Source: Hominisplanchenecus murintestinalis (GTDB lineage: Bacteria; Bacillota; Clostridia; Lachnospirales; Lachnospiraceae). From it: a stretch of 64,000 nucleotides of DNA. The stretch spans positions 124,001 through 188,000 of the forward strand of contig SRZB01000001.1 in NCBI GenBank assembly GCA_004793585.1, in the 5' to 3' direction. Shown piece by piece: positions 37,534-46,016 of the stretch; position 1 is the first letter of the stretch, and the number at the start of each line of letters is the position of its first letter. A program made the position numbers and the translations under genes. Below the pieces are notes generated by a model. The model did not search any database, was not told where the DNA came from, and was given only the letters and a program-made list of their open reading frames with translations.

Positions 37534-38682
37534 TTATACGCCAAAGATGGCCATGAAAGTACCGGCCGCAACTGCCGTACCGATAACACCTGCTACGTTC
37601 GGTCCCATCGCGTGCATCAGCAGGAAGTTGGTCGGGTCTGCCTCGGCACCAACCTTCTGGGAAACACGTGCCGCCATAGGTACGGCCGACACTCCTGCGG
37701 AACCAATCAGCGGATTTATCTTACCCTTGGTAACTTTGCAGAGAATCTTTCCAAAAAGTACTCCGCCTGCAGTACCAAACGCAAAGGCTACCAGACCCAG
37801 CGCAACGATTTTTATGGTATCCATGTTCAGGAATGCCTCTGCACTGGTAGATGCGCCTACGGAAGTACCCAGCAGGATAACAACGATATACATCAGCGCA
37901 TTGGAAGCTGTCTCTGTCAACTGCTTTACAACGCCGCTCTCACGGAACAGGTTACCCAGCATCAGCATACCTACGAGAGGAGCCGTAGTCGGAAGAATCA
38001 GACACACCACAATCGTAATAATGATTGGGAATAAAATCTTCTCCAGTTTCGAAACCGGACGAAGCTGCGCCATCTTGATTTTCCGCTCTTCCTCTGTCGT
38101 GAAAAGTTTCATGATAGGAGGCTGGATAATCGGAACCAGTGACATATAGGAATATGCCGCTACTGCAATCGGTCCCATCAATCCCGTCTGCCCCAACTTG
38201 CCTGCAAGGAAAATAGATGTCGGGCCGTCCGCACCGCCGATAATAGAAATCGCCGCTGCCGCCTTGCCGTTGAAGCCCATAAATATTGCCAGGAAGTATG
38301 CCATATAAATTCCCAGCTGCGCCGCCGCACCCATCAGGAAGCTGACAGGGTTCGCAATCAGCGGGCCAAAGTCCGTCATGGCGCCCACGCCCATGAAAAT
38401 CAGAGATGGAAGAATACTCCACTCATCCAGTATATAAAAATAGTGTAAAAGTCCGCCTACGCCGTTCGACATATCTTCCGGCTTTGCCATAATATCAGGA
38501 TAGATATTTACCAGCAGCATACCAAATGCAATTGGTACAAGGAGCAGCGGTTCAAATCCTTTCTTGATAGCCAGGAATAAGAACACACATGCAACTGCAA
38601 TCATCAGATAGTTGCCCCAGGTCAGGTTGAAGAATGCCGTTTGATGGAGTAGGTTCGACAACGTGTCTGTAACGTATGACAT
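37534..38682 (-). CDS. oadB: sodium-pumping decarboxylase beta subunit
   Basis: 382 residues, highly hydrophobic. It decarboxylates carboxybiotin and couples this to sodium export. Typical stretches are SLIFMGVGAMTDFGPLIANP, GFNGKAAAAISIIGGADGPTSIFLAGKL (with the Asp in GGADGP known to bind sodium in OadB/GcdB), and NFLLMHAMGPNVAGVIGTAVAAG. It is spaced 16 bases from both neighbours. The protein is shared by oxaloacetate, methylmalonyl-CoA and glutaconyl-CoA decarboxylases, so it does not by itself fix the substrate. Confidence 0.95.
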   Translation of the reverse strand: MSYVTDTLSNLLHQTAFFNLTWGNYLMIAVACVFLFLAIKKGFEPLLLVPIAFGMLLVNIYPDIMAKPEDMSNGVGGLLHYFYILDEWSILPSLIFMGVGAMTDFGPLIANPVSFLMGAAAQLGIYMAYFLAIFMGFNGKAAAAISIIGGADGPTSIFLAGKLGQTGLMGPIAVAAYSYMSLVPIIQPPIMKLFTTEEERKIKMAQLRPVSKLEKILFPIIITIVVCLILPTTAPLVGMLMLGNLFRESGVVKQLTETASNALMYIVVILLGTSVGASTSAEAFLNMDTIKIVALGLVAFAFGTAGGVLFGKILCKVTKGKINPLIGSAGVSAVPMAARVSQKVGAEADPTNFLLMHAMGPNVAGVIGTAVAAGTFMAIFGV

Positions 38683-38698
38683 GTCTCTACCTCCAATA

Positions 38699-39076
38699 TT
38701 AGTTCATCGTTGCTAATGTGTCACCAGATTCTACTGCATCTCCTGCCGATACATCAATACTTGCCACAGTTCCGTCCTGCGGAGCTACTACAGGGATTTC
38801 CATCTTCATAGCTTCCAGAATGATAATGTTATCCCCGGCTTTCACACTCTGTCCCACGCTTGCTTCTATCTTGAATACTTTACCCGGAACGGATGCCTCT
38901 ACTTTAACCGCACCTGCGCCTGCTGCCGGAGCTGCTTTCTTCGGAGCCGCTGCCGGAGCTGCCTTTGGCGCTGCTTTTGGAGCTGCTGCCGGAACAACGC
39001 CTGAGCCTGTTCCTTCTTCTACAGTTACATCATAAGCGGTTCCGTTTACCGTAATTGTATAATTTTTCATTTCCAT
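38699..39076 (-). CDS. biotin carboxyl carrier protein of the decarboxylase
   Basis: 125 residues: a short N-terminal strand region, an Ala/Pro/Lys-rich flexible linker (about 30-55), and a biotinyl domain with the motif EAMKMEIPV in which K91 carries biotin. Such linkers let the carrier swing between the carboxyltransferase and the membrane pump. It corresponds to the gamma/delta carriers of glutaconyl- and methylmalonyl-CoA decarboxylases. Confidence 0.95.
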   Translation of the reverse strand: MEMKNYTITVNGTAYDVTVEEGTGSGVVPAAAPKAAPKAAPAAAPKKAAPAAGAGAVKVEASVPGKVFKIEASVGQSVKAGDNIIILEAMKMEIPVVAPQDGTVASIDVSAGDAVESGDTLATMN

Positions 39077-39088
39077 ATCCTCCTATCA

Positions 39089-39856
39089 CTATGCTCTTTT
39101 CCATCTTCTAACATTTGATTTTCTAATCGAACGCACCATAAAGCTGTCTGTAGACGTATTTTCGGATGCGGCAATCGCTGCCGCGATGACTGCTACCAGT
39201 TCTCCGTCGTCCACAAGCTCTTCCGGCTCCTCTGCCGCTGCCGGAACCGGTATCGGAGCTGCTTTCTTCTCTTCTTTCGTCCCTGTGAATTTTGCCTCCA
39301 GCTTCGCAATATGCTTAAACTGTGCAATCAGTAAGCTCAAGAATACCAGCATACAAAATACAATACCAATTCCCATCAGGGTATTCAGCCCTGCCATCTT
39401 CATCGTTTCTGTCATGGAGTAGTTCACGTTAAAGCTCATGCTCTTCGCCTGCTCCATTCCGGTCGAAACGTCCAGAATCAGTTCCACTGTCGCCTGGGCT
39501 TTCTCAAACTCAGCCAGGGATGTAATAATAATCTGGCTTCCGTCCTCTTCCACGGACTGAGCGGTAATCTCCTTGAAAGCGCCAAGCTCGCCCTTGCTTC
39601 CCTTCCAGGACTCCACTGCGGATGAGCTGAACTCATCTACCTGCTGGCTTAAAAACTGCTCAATCTGCTCATCATCAAATGCCGCTACTGTCTGTACCGT
39701 CTGAGCCGCCGAAGTCTTATAACTCTCCACCTGTTCATCTGAAAGTGTAGTTACGCTGTCTTTGAGCTCCGTCTCTGAACTGCAGCCTGTCAGCGCCGCA
39801 ACCGCAAGCACCATGCAGAGCGCCATCCATAATCCTTTTATTTTTCGCTTCATCAT
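39089..39856 (-). CDS. OadG-like lipoprotein, small membrane subunit of the decarboxylase
   Basis: 255 residues, longer than ordinary OadG. A lipoprotein signal (LTGC, lipid-modified Cys25) leads into an extracellular domain of about 130 residues with repeated acidic helices (SDEQVESYKTSAAQTVQTVAA). A single membrane helix (about 157-182) and a cytosolic tail with an Ala/Pro-rich linker follow. The membrane helix and tail match the OadG_gamma family, which tethers the soluble subunits to OadB. The added extracellular lipoprotein domain is common in clostridia and of unknown role. Confidence 0.85.
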   Translation of the reverse strand: MMKRKIKGLWMALCMVLAVAALTGCSSETELKDSVTTLSDEQVESYKTSAAQTVQTVAAFDDEQIEQFLSQQVDEFSSSAVESWKGSKGELGAFKEITAQSVEEDGSQIIITSLAEFEKAQATVELILDVSTGMEQAKSMSFNVNYSMTETMKMAGLNTLMGIGIVFCMLVFLSLLIAQFKHIAKLEAKFTGTKEEKKAAPIPVPAAAEEPEELVDDGELVAVIAAAIAASENTSTDSFMVRSIRKSNVRRWKRA

Positions 39857-39868
39857 TATTCACCTCGC

Positions 39869-41305
39869 TTAAACCGTGCCATGTTTTTTTGCCGGACGAT
39901 CTTCTCTCTTTGTGAATAACATTTCCAGGGCCCCAATCACATATTTCCTGGTATCCTCTGCCTCAATGATTGTATCTACATATCCGTGCTTTGCAGCAGA
40001 CGTCACATTTGACTGCAGACCGGCATATTCTGCTGCTTTCTCATTCAAAACTGCCGCATCCGCATCCGGATACATAATTTTCGCTGCAGACCTTGCATCC
40101 ATCATTCCGATTTCTGCCGTGGGCCATGCAAATGTCATGTCTGCTCCGATAGCTTTGCTGTTCATCGTCACATAAGCGCTTCCGTAAGCCGCGCCGATAA
40201 CCACATTTACCTTCGGAACCGTAGCATTTGCGAACGCATAGGTCAGTTCTGCCGCTGCCTTTGCTATCCCTCTCTCGGAATGCTTGTCTGCTTTAAAGCC
40301 TTTCACATTTGTGAAAGAAACTACCGGAATCTCAAACGCGTCACAGAACCTCACAAGTTTTGCTGCCTTCCGTGCGCCTTTTGTAGTAAGTACTGCGTCA
40401 AACTCTGCCGTCTTGCCTCCGTCCTCGCCATAAACCTCTGTACGGTTTGCTACCACGCCTACCGTCATGCCGTTCATTCTCACAAAACCAGTAACCATTT
40501 CTTTCGCAAAATCCGCCTGTGTTTCCACAAACACGGAATCATCTGCAATATTCGAAAGGAGGATTGATGTATCTCCCGCTGCGTTTGCCAGATCCTTGCA
40601 TACCCGGTTCAAATCGTCTGTGCACTCTTCATAAGACGCGTCATCCTCATTGTTTGCCGGAAGCATGCATACCAGCTGCCGGATTCCCGCCAGGACTTCG
40701 TCTTCTGTCCCTGTGAAATCCACCGCGCCTGCCTCTTCACTCTGGAACTTTGCAGAAGCAGTATCGCACCTGGAAACCTCATTCCCATCCAACGCATTCG
40801 GAGAATTCACGAATAATTTCGCTTTCTTATTTTCCATAAACACAAAATCCGTAAGCGCTCCTGAAACAGCCAGACCGCCGCCGCATGTTCCCAGTACAGC
40901 CATAATCTGCGGAACCACGCCGGAAGCAAGCGTCTGCTTCATATAAATCTCGCCAAACCCGTTCAGGGCGTCTGTTGCCTCCTGAAGCCTGAGTCCTGCG
41001 CAGTCCACCAGTCCAATGACCGGAGCGCCCATTTTCATTGCCATATCATAGATTGCGGTGATTTTCTTCGCATGCATTTCTCCAATCGTACCGCCCAGCA
41101 CGGATGCATCCTGGCTGTAAACATAAACCAGATTTCCATCAATCACGCCATATCCGGTGATAACGCCGTCTGTCGGAGTCTCTGCCTGCTGCATGTTGAA
41201 ATCAGTGCTTCTGGCAGAAACACGTCCGCCGATTTCAACAAAACTGTTCTCATCAAGTAAAGCGGCAATTCTTCTACTTGCTAAGCTTTGTGCTGTATTA
41301 CCCAT
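39869..41305 (-). CDS. CoA-ester carboxyltransferase subunit (MmdA/propionyl-CoA carboxylase beta-like)
   Basis: 478 residues of the crotonase-fold carboxyl transferase family. Conserved parts include TDGVITGYGVIDGNLVYVYSQDASVLGGTIGEMHAKKI, GLVDCAGLRLQEATDALNGFG, LGTCGGGLAVSGAL and GAAYGSAYVTMNSKAIGADMTFAWPTAEIG. Relatives act on methylmalonyl-, propionyl-, acetyl- or glutaconyl-CoA. It is first in the operon behind a clear promoter. Together with OadA, the carrier and OadB it could form a transcarboxylase that links a CoA ester with pyruvate/oxaloacetate. The acyl group cannot be read from sequence. Confidence 0.9.
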   Translation of the reverse strand: MGNTAQSLASRRIAALLDENSFVEIGGRVSARSTDFNMQQAETPTDGVITGYGVIDGNLVYVYSQDASVLGGTIGEMHAKKITAIYDMAMKMGAPVIGLVDCAGLRLQEATDALNGFGEIYMKQTLASGVVPQIMAVLGTCGGGLAVSGALTDFVFMENKKAKLFVNSPNALDGNEVSRCDTASAKFQSEEAGAVDFTGTEDEVLAGIRQLVCMLPANNEDDASYEECTDDLNRVCKDLANAAGDTSILLSNIADDSVFVETQADFAKEMVTGFVRMNGMTVGVVANRTEVYGEDGGKTAEFDAVLTTKGARKAAKLVRFCDAFEIPVVSFTNVKGFKADKHSERGIAKAAAELTYAFANATVPKVNVVIGAAYGSAYVTMNSKAIGADMTFAWPTAEIGMMDARSAAKIMYPDADAAVLNEKAAEYAGLQSNVTSAAKHGYVDTIIEAEDTRKYVIGALEMLFTKREDRPAKKHGTV

Positions 41306-41358
41306 TATTCAGCCCTCCATTTTTCTATTTAAACATTTCAAAATCTCTGCCGATTGTA

Positions 41359-41387
41359 ATTGTATCTTGTTTTGGCAAAAATATCAA
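41359..41387 (-). promoter_or_regulatory. promoter of the decarboxylase operon
   Basis: Minus strand TTGATA (41382-41387), 17 bases, TACAAT (41359-41364); start codon of the first gene about 55 bases downstream after ATGGAGGGC. Confidence 0.75.
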
Positions 41388-41482
41388 GCTTTTTGTCTAA
41401 TTTCCACGGAAGCCGGGTAACAGTTCATCCCAGGGCTTTGCACCTGCTGCAAAGTCCGTGAAAATGCGTAAATTCAGCCAGA

Positions 41483-41527
41483 GAATCCAGCCCTTTGCGA
41501 TCAGCAAACTTTAAATGGGCTGGATTC
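41483..41527. terminator. inverted repeat downstream of the dacF-type gene
   Basis: GAATCCAGCCC and GGGCTGGATTC (11 bp, loop 23). The T tract (TTTTT) is on the plus side, though the nearby gene end is on the minus side, so it may act as a terminator only loosely. A second short repeat CTTTGC...GCAAAG lies at about 41436-41454. Confidence 0.45.
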
Positions 41528-41558
41528 TTTTTCTGCTGCTTTTCCAATTTTCAGACCC

Positions 41559-42749
41559 TTACATACATAGTTTCTCTACTATTTTCTCTGCACACCAGGA
41601 GATATCAATTTCCCTGACGGAATTCCGTATTTTTATAGGAAATTCTCTTATCAGTCCATCCCCCAGATAGTAGCGCACTGTCCCCACCTGCTGTCCTGCT
41701 TCTATCGGAGCGGCAAGCTGCTCTGCCTTTTCAACTTCCACTGAAACCTTCTCATCTTTCCTGAGAAGAAGCCTTACTTCTTCTTTCCCCTCGATTTCCG
41801 CCTCCGTATATGCGGTATCCCACAACTCCCCGCTCTCCGGAATCCCGTTTTCCACCGGAATCCTTTCTACCTGTATATCCTCCCATACATTTCTGTATTC
41901 ATAATTTTTCAACCCATACTCCATCAATTTCCTGGTATCTTTCCACTTATAGGTCTTGTTGTTCGGCCAGCCGCAGGCAAGCAAAGCAACAATAAAAGTC
42001 TTCCCGTCCCGCGTAAGCGCGCCCACATAGCAGTAACCTGCTTTCCCTGTAAATCCTGTTTTACCTGAGAGAGCCCCATCCATCATCCCTAAAAACGCAT
42101 TGTGGTTCACGCAGGAAAAGCTCCTCTTTCCTTCTACATCCGAAAATGCCCGTGACGATGTCCTGGTAATCTCCAGAAACTCTGCTTTCTTTGGCGAAAG
42201 CGTAATACAATAACGCATAATCTTTGCTAAATCTGCCGCTGTTGTAGAATGGGCTCCTTCTTCGTCCTCTGCATCCAGGCCGTTTGGCGTAATAAAATGA
42301 GAATCCGCACATCCGATTTCCTTCGCTTTTTCATTCATCAGCGCAGCAAATCCCTCCAGACTCCCCCCTACGTGCTCAGCCAGGATTACCGCCGCATCAT
42401 TGTGGCTCTCCAGCATCAGAGAATACAAAAGGTCCTGCACATAATACTTCTCCCCCGCACGCACCCCTAAGTGCACCTTCGGCTGGGATGCCGCATTCCG
42501 GGATACTTCCGCGGTCTCCCCTAGCCCTGCCTTCTCCAGCACCAGGATACAGGTCAGTATTTTCGTAGTACTCGCCATCGGTCTCTGTTCCATCCCGTTT
42601 TTCTCAAACAAAACACGCCCGGAATCGGCGTCCATCAGAACCGCCGATTGGGCGTATAGCTCTTCGGGTGCGGCAAATACCTCCATCCGAACATTCATCA
42701 CTAATACACATATAATAATTACTGCAGCTACTGTCTTTTTCACATCCAT
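41559..42749 (-). CDS. D-alanyl-D-alanine carboxypeptidase (DacF/DacB type)
   Basis: About 396 residues with a signal peptide (cleavage after about VFA). Penicillin-binding motifs of the S11 family are complete: S62-T-T-K65 (nucleophile Ser), S117-H-N119 and K232-T-G234 (numbering from the open ATG at 42755). A C-terminal beta domain and a final amphipathic helix follow, the latter likely to hold it to the outer membrane face. It trims the terminal D-Ala of peptidoglycan stem peptides. The first codons ATG GAT ATG GAT GTG are ambiguous; the second ATG fits the AAAGG site better. Location next to scpA/scpB is reminiscent of the Bacillus dacF/dacB neighbourhood. Confidence 0.92.
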   Translation of the reverse strand: MDVKKTVAAVIIICVLVMNVRMEVFAAPEELYAQSAVLMDADSGRVLFEKNGMEQRPMASTTKILTCILVLEKAGLGETAEVSRNAASQPKVHLGVRAGEKYYVQDLLYSLMLESHNDAAVILAEHVGGSLEGFAALMNEKAKEIGCADSHFITPNGLDAEDEEGAHSTTAADLAKIMRYCITLSPKKAEFLEITRTSSRAFSDVEGKRSFSCVNHNAFLGMMDGALSGKTGFTGKAGYCYVGALTRDGKTFIVALLACGWPNNKTYKWKDTRKLMEYGLKNYEYRNVWEDIQVERIPVENGIPESGELWDTAYTEAEIEGKEEVRLLLRKDEKVSVEVEKAEQLAAPIEAGQQVGTVRYYLGDGLIREFPIKIRNSVREIDISWCAEKIVEKLCM

Positions 42750-42810
42750 ATCCATCCTTTTTTTGGACAGTATATGCAGCTTTCTGCCCGTCCATGCGCA
42801 CCCTTAAAGA

Positions 42811-43599
42811 TTACTTATAATTTCTGGAAAAACGGTAATTCACTGTCTCCGGCTCGTCCAGAGTGGCATAAAATTCTTCCAAAACTGTAACCGTCTCAGG
42901 CACTGCGCATTTTACCATGCGCATCAGCTCCCCGGTACTCTCCTCACATTTATTAAAATGCTGCTTTCTCATAACTCTTCCATGCGTCTCCTCATAGACA
43001 CCCAAAAGTTTCAGAAACCTCAAGATAAATTTCCGCTTCCACGGCATACGGCATACCAAAACCCCTGTATAAAATTTCATCCCCCGCAGCGTTTTGTGAA
43101 TCTGCTTTTCACTGATTCCCTCAAACACTGCGGCAATCGTTCTTTCTGCTTTCTTATCCGGATGAATGCCCCGGGCCGGCCGGTAACAAAATGGGTTCTT
43201 CCCATTCTTTTCCATAAAAGCGCGGTCCAGCTCCGTCTCAATCTCCGCATGGCTGGCGCCTGTCCGCTCTGTATAGCTGTAAATATACGGGTGGCAGCTG
43301 CTGTCCAGCATATAATGGCAGATAAACCCCAGCGTATACGAGAGTATCCCTTCCTCTCCGGAAGCAAGATATTCACGTTTACAGTGCCGGAAAAAATCGG
43401 CTGCAATCTCTTCATGCATCCGGTGTCCTGTCTGATTTACTTCATTTCTATGAAATGGCCGGTAATAAAACAGGATATCCGGACCATGCAGCCCGATAAG
43501 ATATTCCGTCTTATTTCTGTGTATAATCTTCCGTATCTCTTCTGGCAATTTCTGAAACACCGCTTTTCCAAATAAATCATGTGTATACGTGGTGGGCAT
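42811..43599 (-). CDS. zinc-dependent phospholipase C-like protein
   Basis: 262 residues. The N-terminal part (PTTYTHDLFGKAVFQKLP, EYLIGLHGPDILFYYRP, GHRMHEEIAADFF, GFICHYMLDSSCHPYIY) has the regularly spaced His and Asp residues of the PF00882 zinc-dependent phospholipase C fold. No signal peptide is visible, so a cytosolic or unconventional role is likely and true phospholipase activity is doubtful. It lies between scpB and the carboxypeptidase gene in the same direction. Confidence 0.82.
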   Translation of the reverse strand: MPTTYTHDLFGKAVFQKLPEEIRKIIHRNKTEYLIGLHGPDILFYYRPFHRNEVNQTGHRMHEEIAADFFRHCKREYLASGEEGILSYTLGFICHYMLDSSCHPYIYSYTERTGASHAEIETELDRAFMEKNGKNPFCYRPARGIHPDKKAERTIAAVFEGISEKQIHKTLRGMKFYTGVLVCRMPWKRKFILRFLKLLGVYEETHGRVMRKQHFNKCEESTGELMRMVKCAVPETVTVLEEFYATLDEPETVNYRFSRNYK

Positions 43600-43628
43600 C
43601 TTACTGACTCCTTATATTATGTGACTTA

Positions 43629-44198
43629 TTATATATTTAACCTCAGCTGGATCTCTTCCTCCGCTTCTGCCTTAAAGTCCTCAACCCGGACTGGATTCGG
43701 AACCGGCAGCTCATCCAGAGACTGCACGCCGAAATTCCTTAAAAACTCCTCTGTAGTTCCGAACAGAATCGGCTTTCCCGGCGCGTCCATGCGTCCCAGC
43801 TCCGCCACCAGGTTATATTCTACCAGTTTATTTACCGCATGGTCGCTTTTTACACCCCTGATTTTTTCAATCTCCGCTTTCGTAATCGGCTGCTTATAGG
43901 CGATAATAGAAAGTGTTTCCAACGCTACATCGGTAAGTACGGCTTTCTTCGGCTGCTTTGCTACCTGTATCAGATACTCGTACATTTCCTTCTTTGTACA
44001 CAGCTGGAAAGAATCTTCCAGCTCTATAATCTGAATCCCTCTGTCTTCCGCCTGATAGTTATCTGCCATAGCACGCAGGATTTTCCGGGTCGTTTCCTCA
44101 TCATGTCCCACTGCCTTTGCGATTTTCTGTAACTCCACGGAATCTCCCATAGTAAACAAAATCGCCTCAATCGCCGCTTCCGTCTTTTTCCGTTCCAC
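43629..44198 (-). CDS. scpB: segregation and condensation protein B
   Basis: 189 residues with two winged-helix domains. MERKKTEAAIEAILFTMGDSVELQKIAKAVG, TDVALETLSIIAYKQPITKAEIEKIRGVKSDHAVNKLVEYNLVAELGRMDAPGKPILFGTTEEFLRNFG is the classic ScpB pattern. It forms the bacterial condensin with ScpA and SMC for chromosome compaction. It begins two bases after the scpA stop codon. Confidence 0.97.
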   Translation of the reverse strand: MERKKTEAAIEAILFTMGDSVELQKIAKAVGHDEETTRKILRAMADNYQAEDRGIQIIELEDSFQLCTKKEMYEYLIQVAKQPKKAVLTDVALETLSIIAYKQPITKAEIEKIRGVKSDHAVNKLVEYNLVAELGRMDAPGKPILFGTTEEFLRNFGVQSLDELPVPNPVRVEDFKAEAEEEIQLRLNI

Positions 44199-44200
44199 TC

Positions 44201-44953
44201 TTATCCCTCTCTTCCAGCCGCCGTAATAAAAATATCCCCGAATGTCCCTTCCTGGGAAATCGTAATCCGGCCGATTTTCATCAGTTCCAGAATCACCAGG
44301 AACGTGACAACGATCTGCATCTTTGTGCGCCCTCTTTCCAACAGCGCGCGGAAATCACAGGTTCCATGCTCTGCGATATAAGCCTCCACCCGCTCCCAGG
44401 TAGCGTCCATATCTACCTCTTCCTTCTCCAGCGTCCCAAAACTGCTGCGCACGGGGTCTACCCTATCCTTCTGCCGCCGCATGATATCCTTAAAAATGCC
44501 ATGCATCCTTTGGAGCGTAATACCGTCAAGCAATTCTTCTACTTTTACTTCCGGCCGATATGCACTTACTTCTTTCGGTATTGTAGGTGGCTTATACATC
44601 GCAAAAGAAGCATCTTGCTGCTTTTCCCTCAGTTCGTAAGACATATATTTGTAAAGCTTATATTCCAGCAGCTTCTCCACCAGCTCCTGCCTGGGATCTT
44701 CCTCTTCCCCCTCTTCATTCACTTCCTTTGGAAGAAGCATTTTAGATTTAATATCCAGGAGCGTAGCTGCCATCACCAGAAATTCACTCATCACGTTCAA
44801 ATCCCGGCGTGTCATTTCCTGGATGTACTCCATATACTGCCTTGTAATTTCCACAATGGGGATATCATAAATATTTACTTTATTCTTATCAATCAAATGC
44901 AGCAGCAAATCCAAAGGCCCTTCAAACGCCTCCAGCTTAACGGAAATCCCCAT
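44201..44953 (-). CDS. scpA: segregation and condensation protein A (kleisin)
   Basis: 250 residues. The N-terminal VKLEAFEGPLDLLLHLIDKNKVNIYDIPIVEITRQYMEYI and FLVMAATLLDIKSKMLLP are signature ScpA regions; the C-terminal winged helix (LLERGRTKMQIVVTFLVILELMKIGRI) binds the SMC head. It heads the scpA-scpB pair. Confidence 0.97.
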   Translation of the reverse strand: MGISVKLEAFEGPLDLLLHLIDKNKVNIYDIPIVEITRQYMEYIQEMTRRDLNVMSEFLVMAATLLDIKSKMLLPKEVNEEGEEEDPRQELVEKLLEYKLYKYMSYELREKQQDASFAMYKPPTIPKEVSAYRPEVKVEELLDGITLQRMHGIFKDIMRRQKDRVDPVRSSFGTLEKEEVDMDATWERVEAYIAEHGTCDFRALLERGRTKMQIVVTFLVILELMKIGRITISQEGTFGDIFITAAGREG

Positions 44954-45101
44954 ATACTTTACCTCTGTCTGTAATCTGACCGCTGTAATTCAGCGAACTG
45001 TAAGTATTGTACTAAGTTTTCCTGCGATTTGCAAGAAATTCTTGGAGCACGCCAGCCAAATGCTCCTTTCATTATTGTCCTCTTTGTTTCAAATAATCTT
45101 T

Positions 45102-46016
45102 TTACAAATCAGTACTGCTTTTCTCCTGTTTTCCGGGCAGCTGCGCCAAGATAATCGCCCCGAACATAATCAAACAGCCACTCAATTCACGAACGCTAAG
45201 CTTCTGCCCCAGGATGAGCCAGCCAGCCAGTACGGAAATGCAGGATTCCAGGCTCAGTATCAGAGAAGCCACTGTAGGATTCATCCCCTTCTGCCCTACA
45301 ATCTGCAGGGTATAAGCCACACCGCAGGACATGATACCCGCATACAGAATGGGAATCCAAGCTGCAAAAATATCTGCAAGATGCGGCTCTTCTGTGAACA
45401 GCATAGCTATCCCCGAGAGGATTCCGCACACGAAAAACTGGATGCAGGACATCTTTACCCCATCCGTCCGGGGCGAAAAATAATCTATCACCAGAATATG
45501 CAGGGAAAACAGCAAGGCACAGATAAATACCAGGAAATCTCCTTTCCCAATCGTCAGTGTCTCTGTCATGCACAGAAAATACAATCCCACGACTGCCATT
45601 GCTACGGATACCCACAAAAGCCTTCCACATGCTTTCTTTAGAAAAATCCCTATTACCGGAACAATGACAATATAGCACGCCGTAATAAAACCTGCTTTCC
45701 CAACTGTGGTATAACGGATGCCAAATTGCTGGAAATTACTGGCAGCAAACAGGCAGACGCCACAGCAGACGCCTCCTGCCAGCAGCATTTTCCATTCCTG
45801 CTTCCGCATTTGGGACGTCTTTTCCTGTCTGGGCTTTTTTCTGTCCAGAAACCAGATACATGGTATCAGCACCAGGCCGCCGATAATGCTTCTTACGGCA
45901 TTAAAGGTAAATGGTTCCACATACTCCATCCCCACGCTCTGCGCCACGAACGCCACGCCCCAAATCGCAGCTGTCAGCAGCAGCAAGAAAGAATTCTTCA
46001 TCTGTATTTTCTTCAT
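45102..46016 (-). CDS. EamA/DMT-family transporter
   Basis: 304 residues with ten hydrophobic segments in two EamA repeats (for example LLTAAIWGVAFVAQSVGMEYVEPFTFNAVRSIIGGLVL and AVAYTLQIVGQKGMNPTVASLILSLESCISVLAGWLIL). It is a drug/metabolite superfamily exporter of unknown substrate. Its ATG overlaps the TGA of the upstream amidohydrolase gene, suggesting that the two work on related compounds. Confidence 0.9.
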   Translation of the reverse strand: MKKIQMKNSFLLLLTAAIWGVAFVAQSVGMEYVEPFTFNAVRSIIGGLVLIPCIWFLDRKKPRQEKTSQMRKQEWKMLLAGGVCCGVCLFAASNFQQFGIRYTTVGKAGFITACYIVIVPVIGIFLKKACGRLLWVSVAMAVVGLYFLCMTETLTIGKGDFLVFICALLFSLHILVIDYFSPRTDGVKMSCIQFFVCGILSGIAMLFTEEPHLADIFAAWIPILYAGIMSCGVAYTLQIVGQKGMNPTVASLILSLESCISVLAGWLILGQKLSVRELSGCLIMFGAIILAQLPGKQEKSSTDL

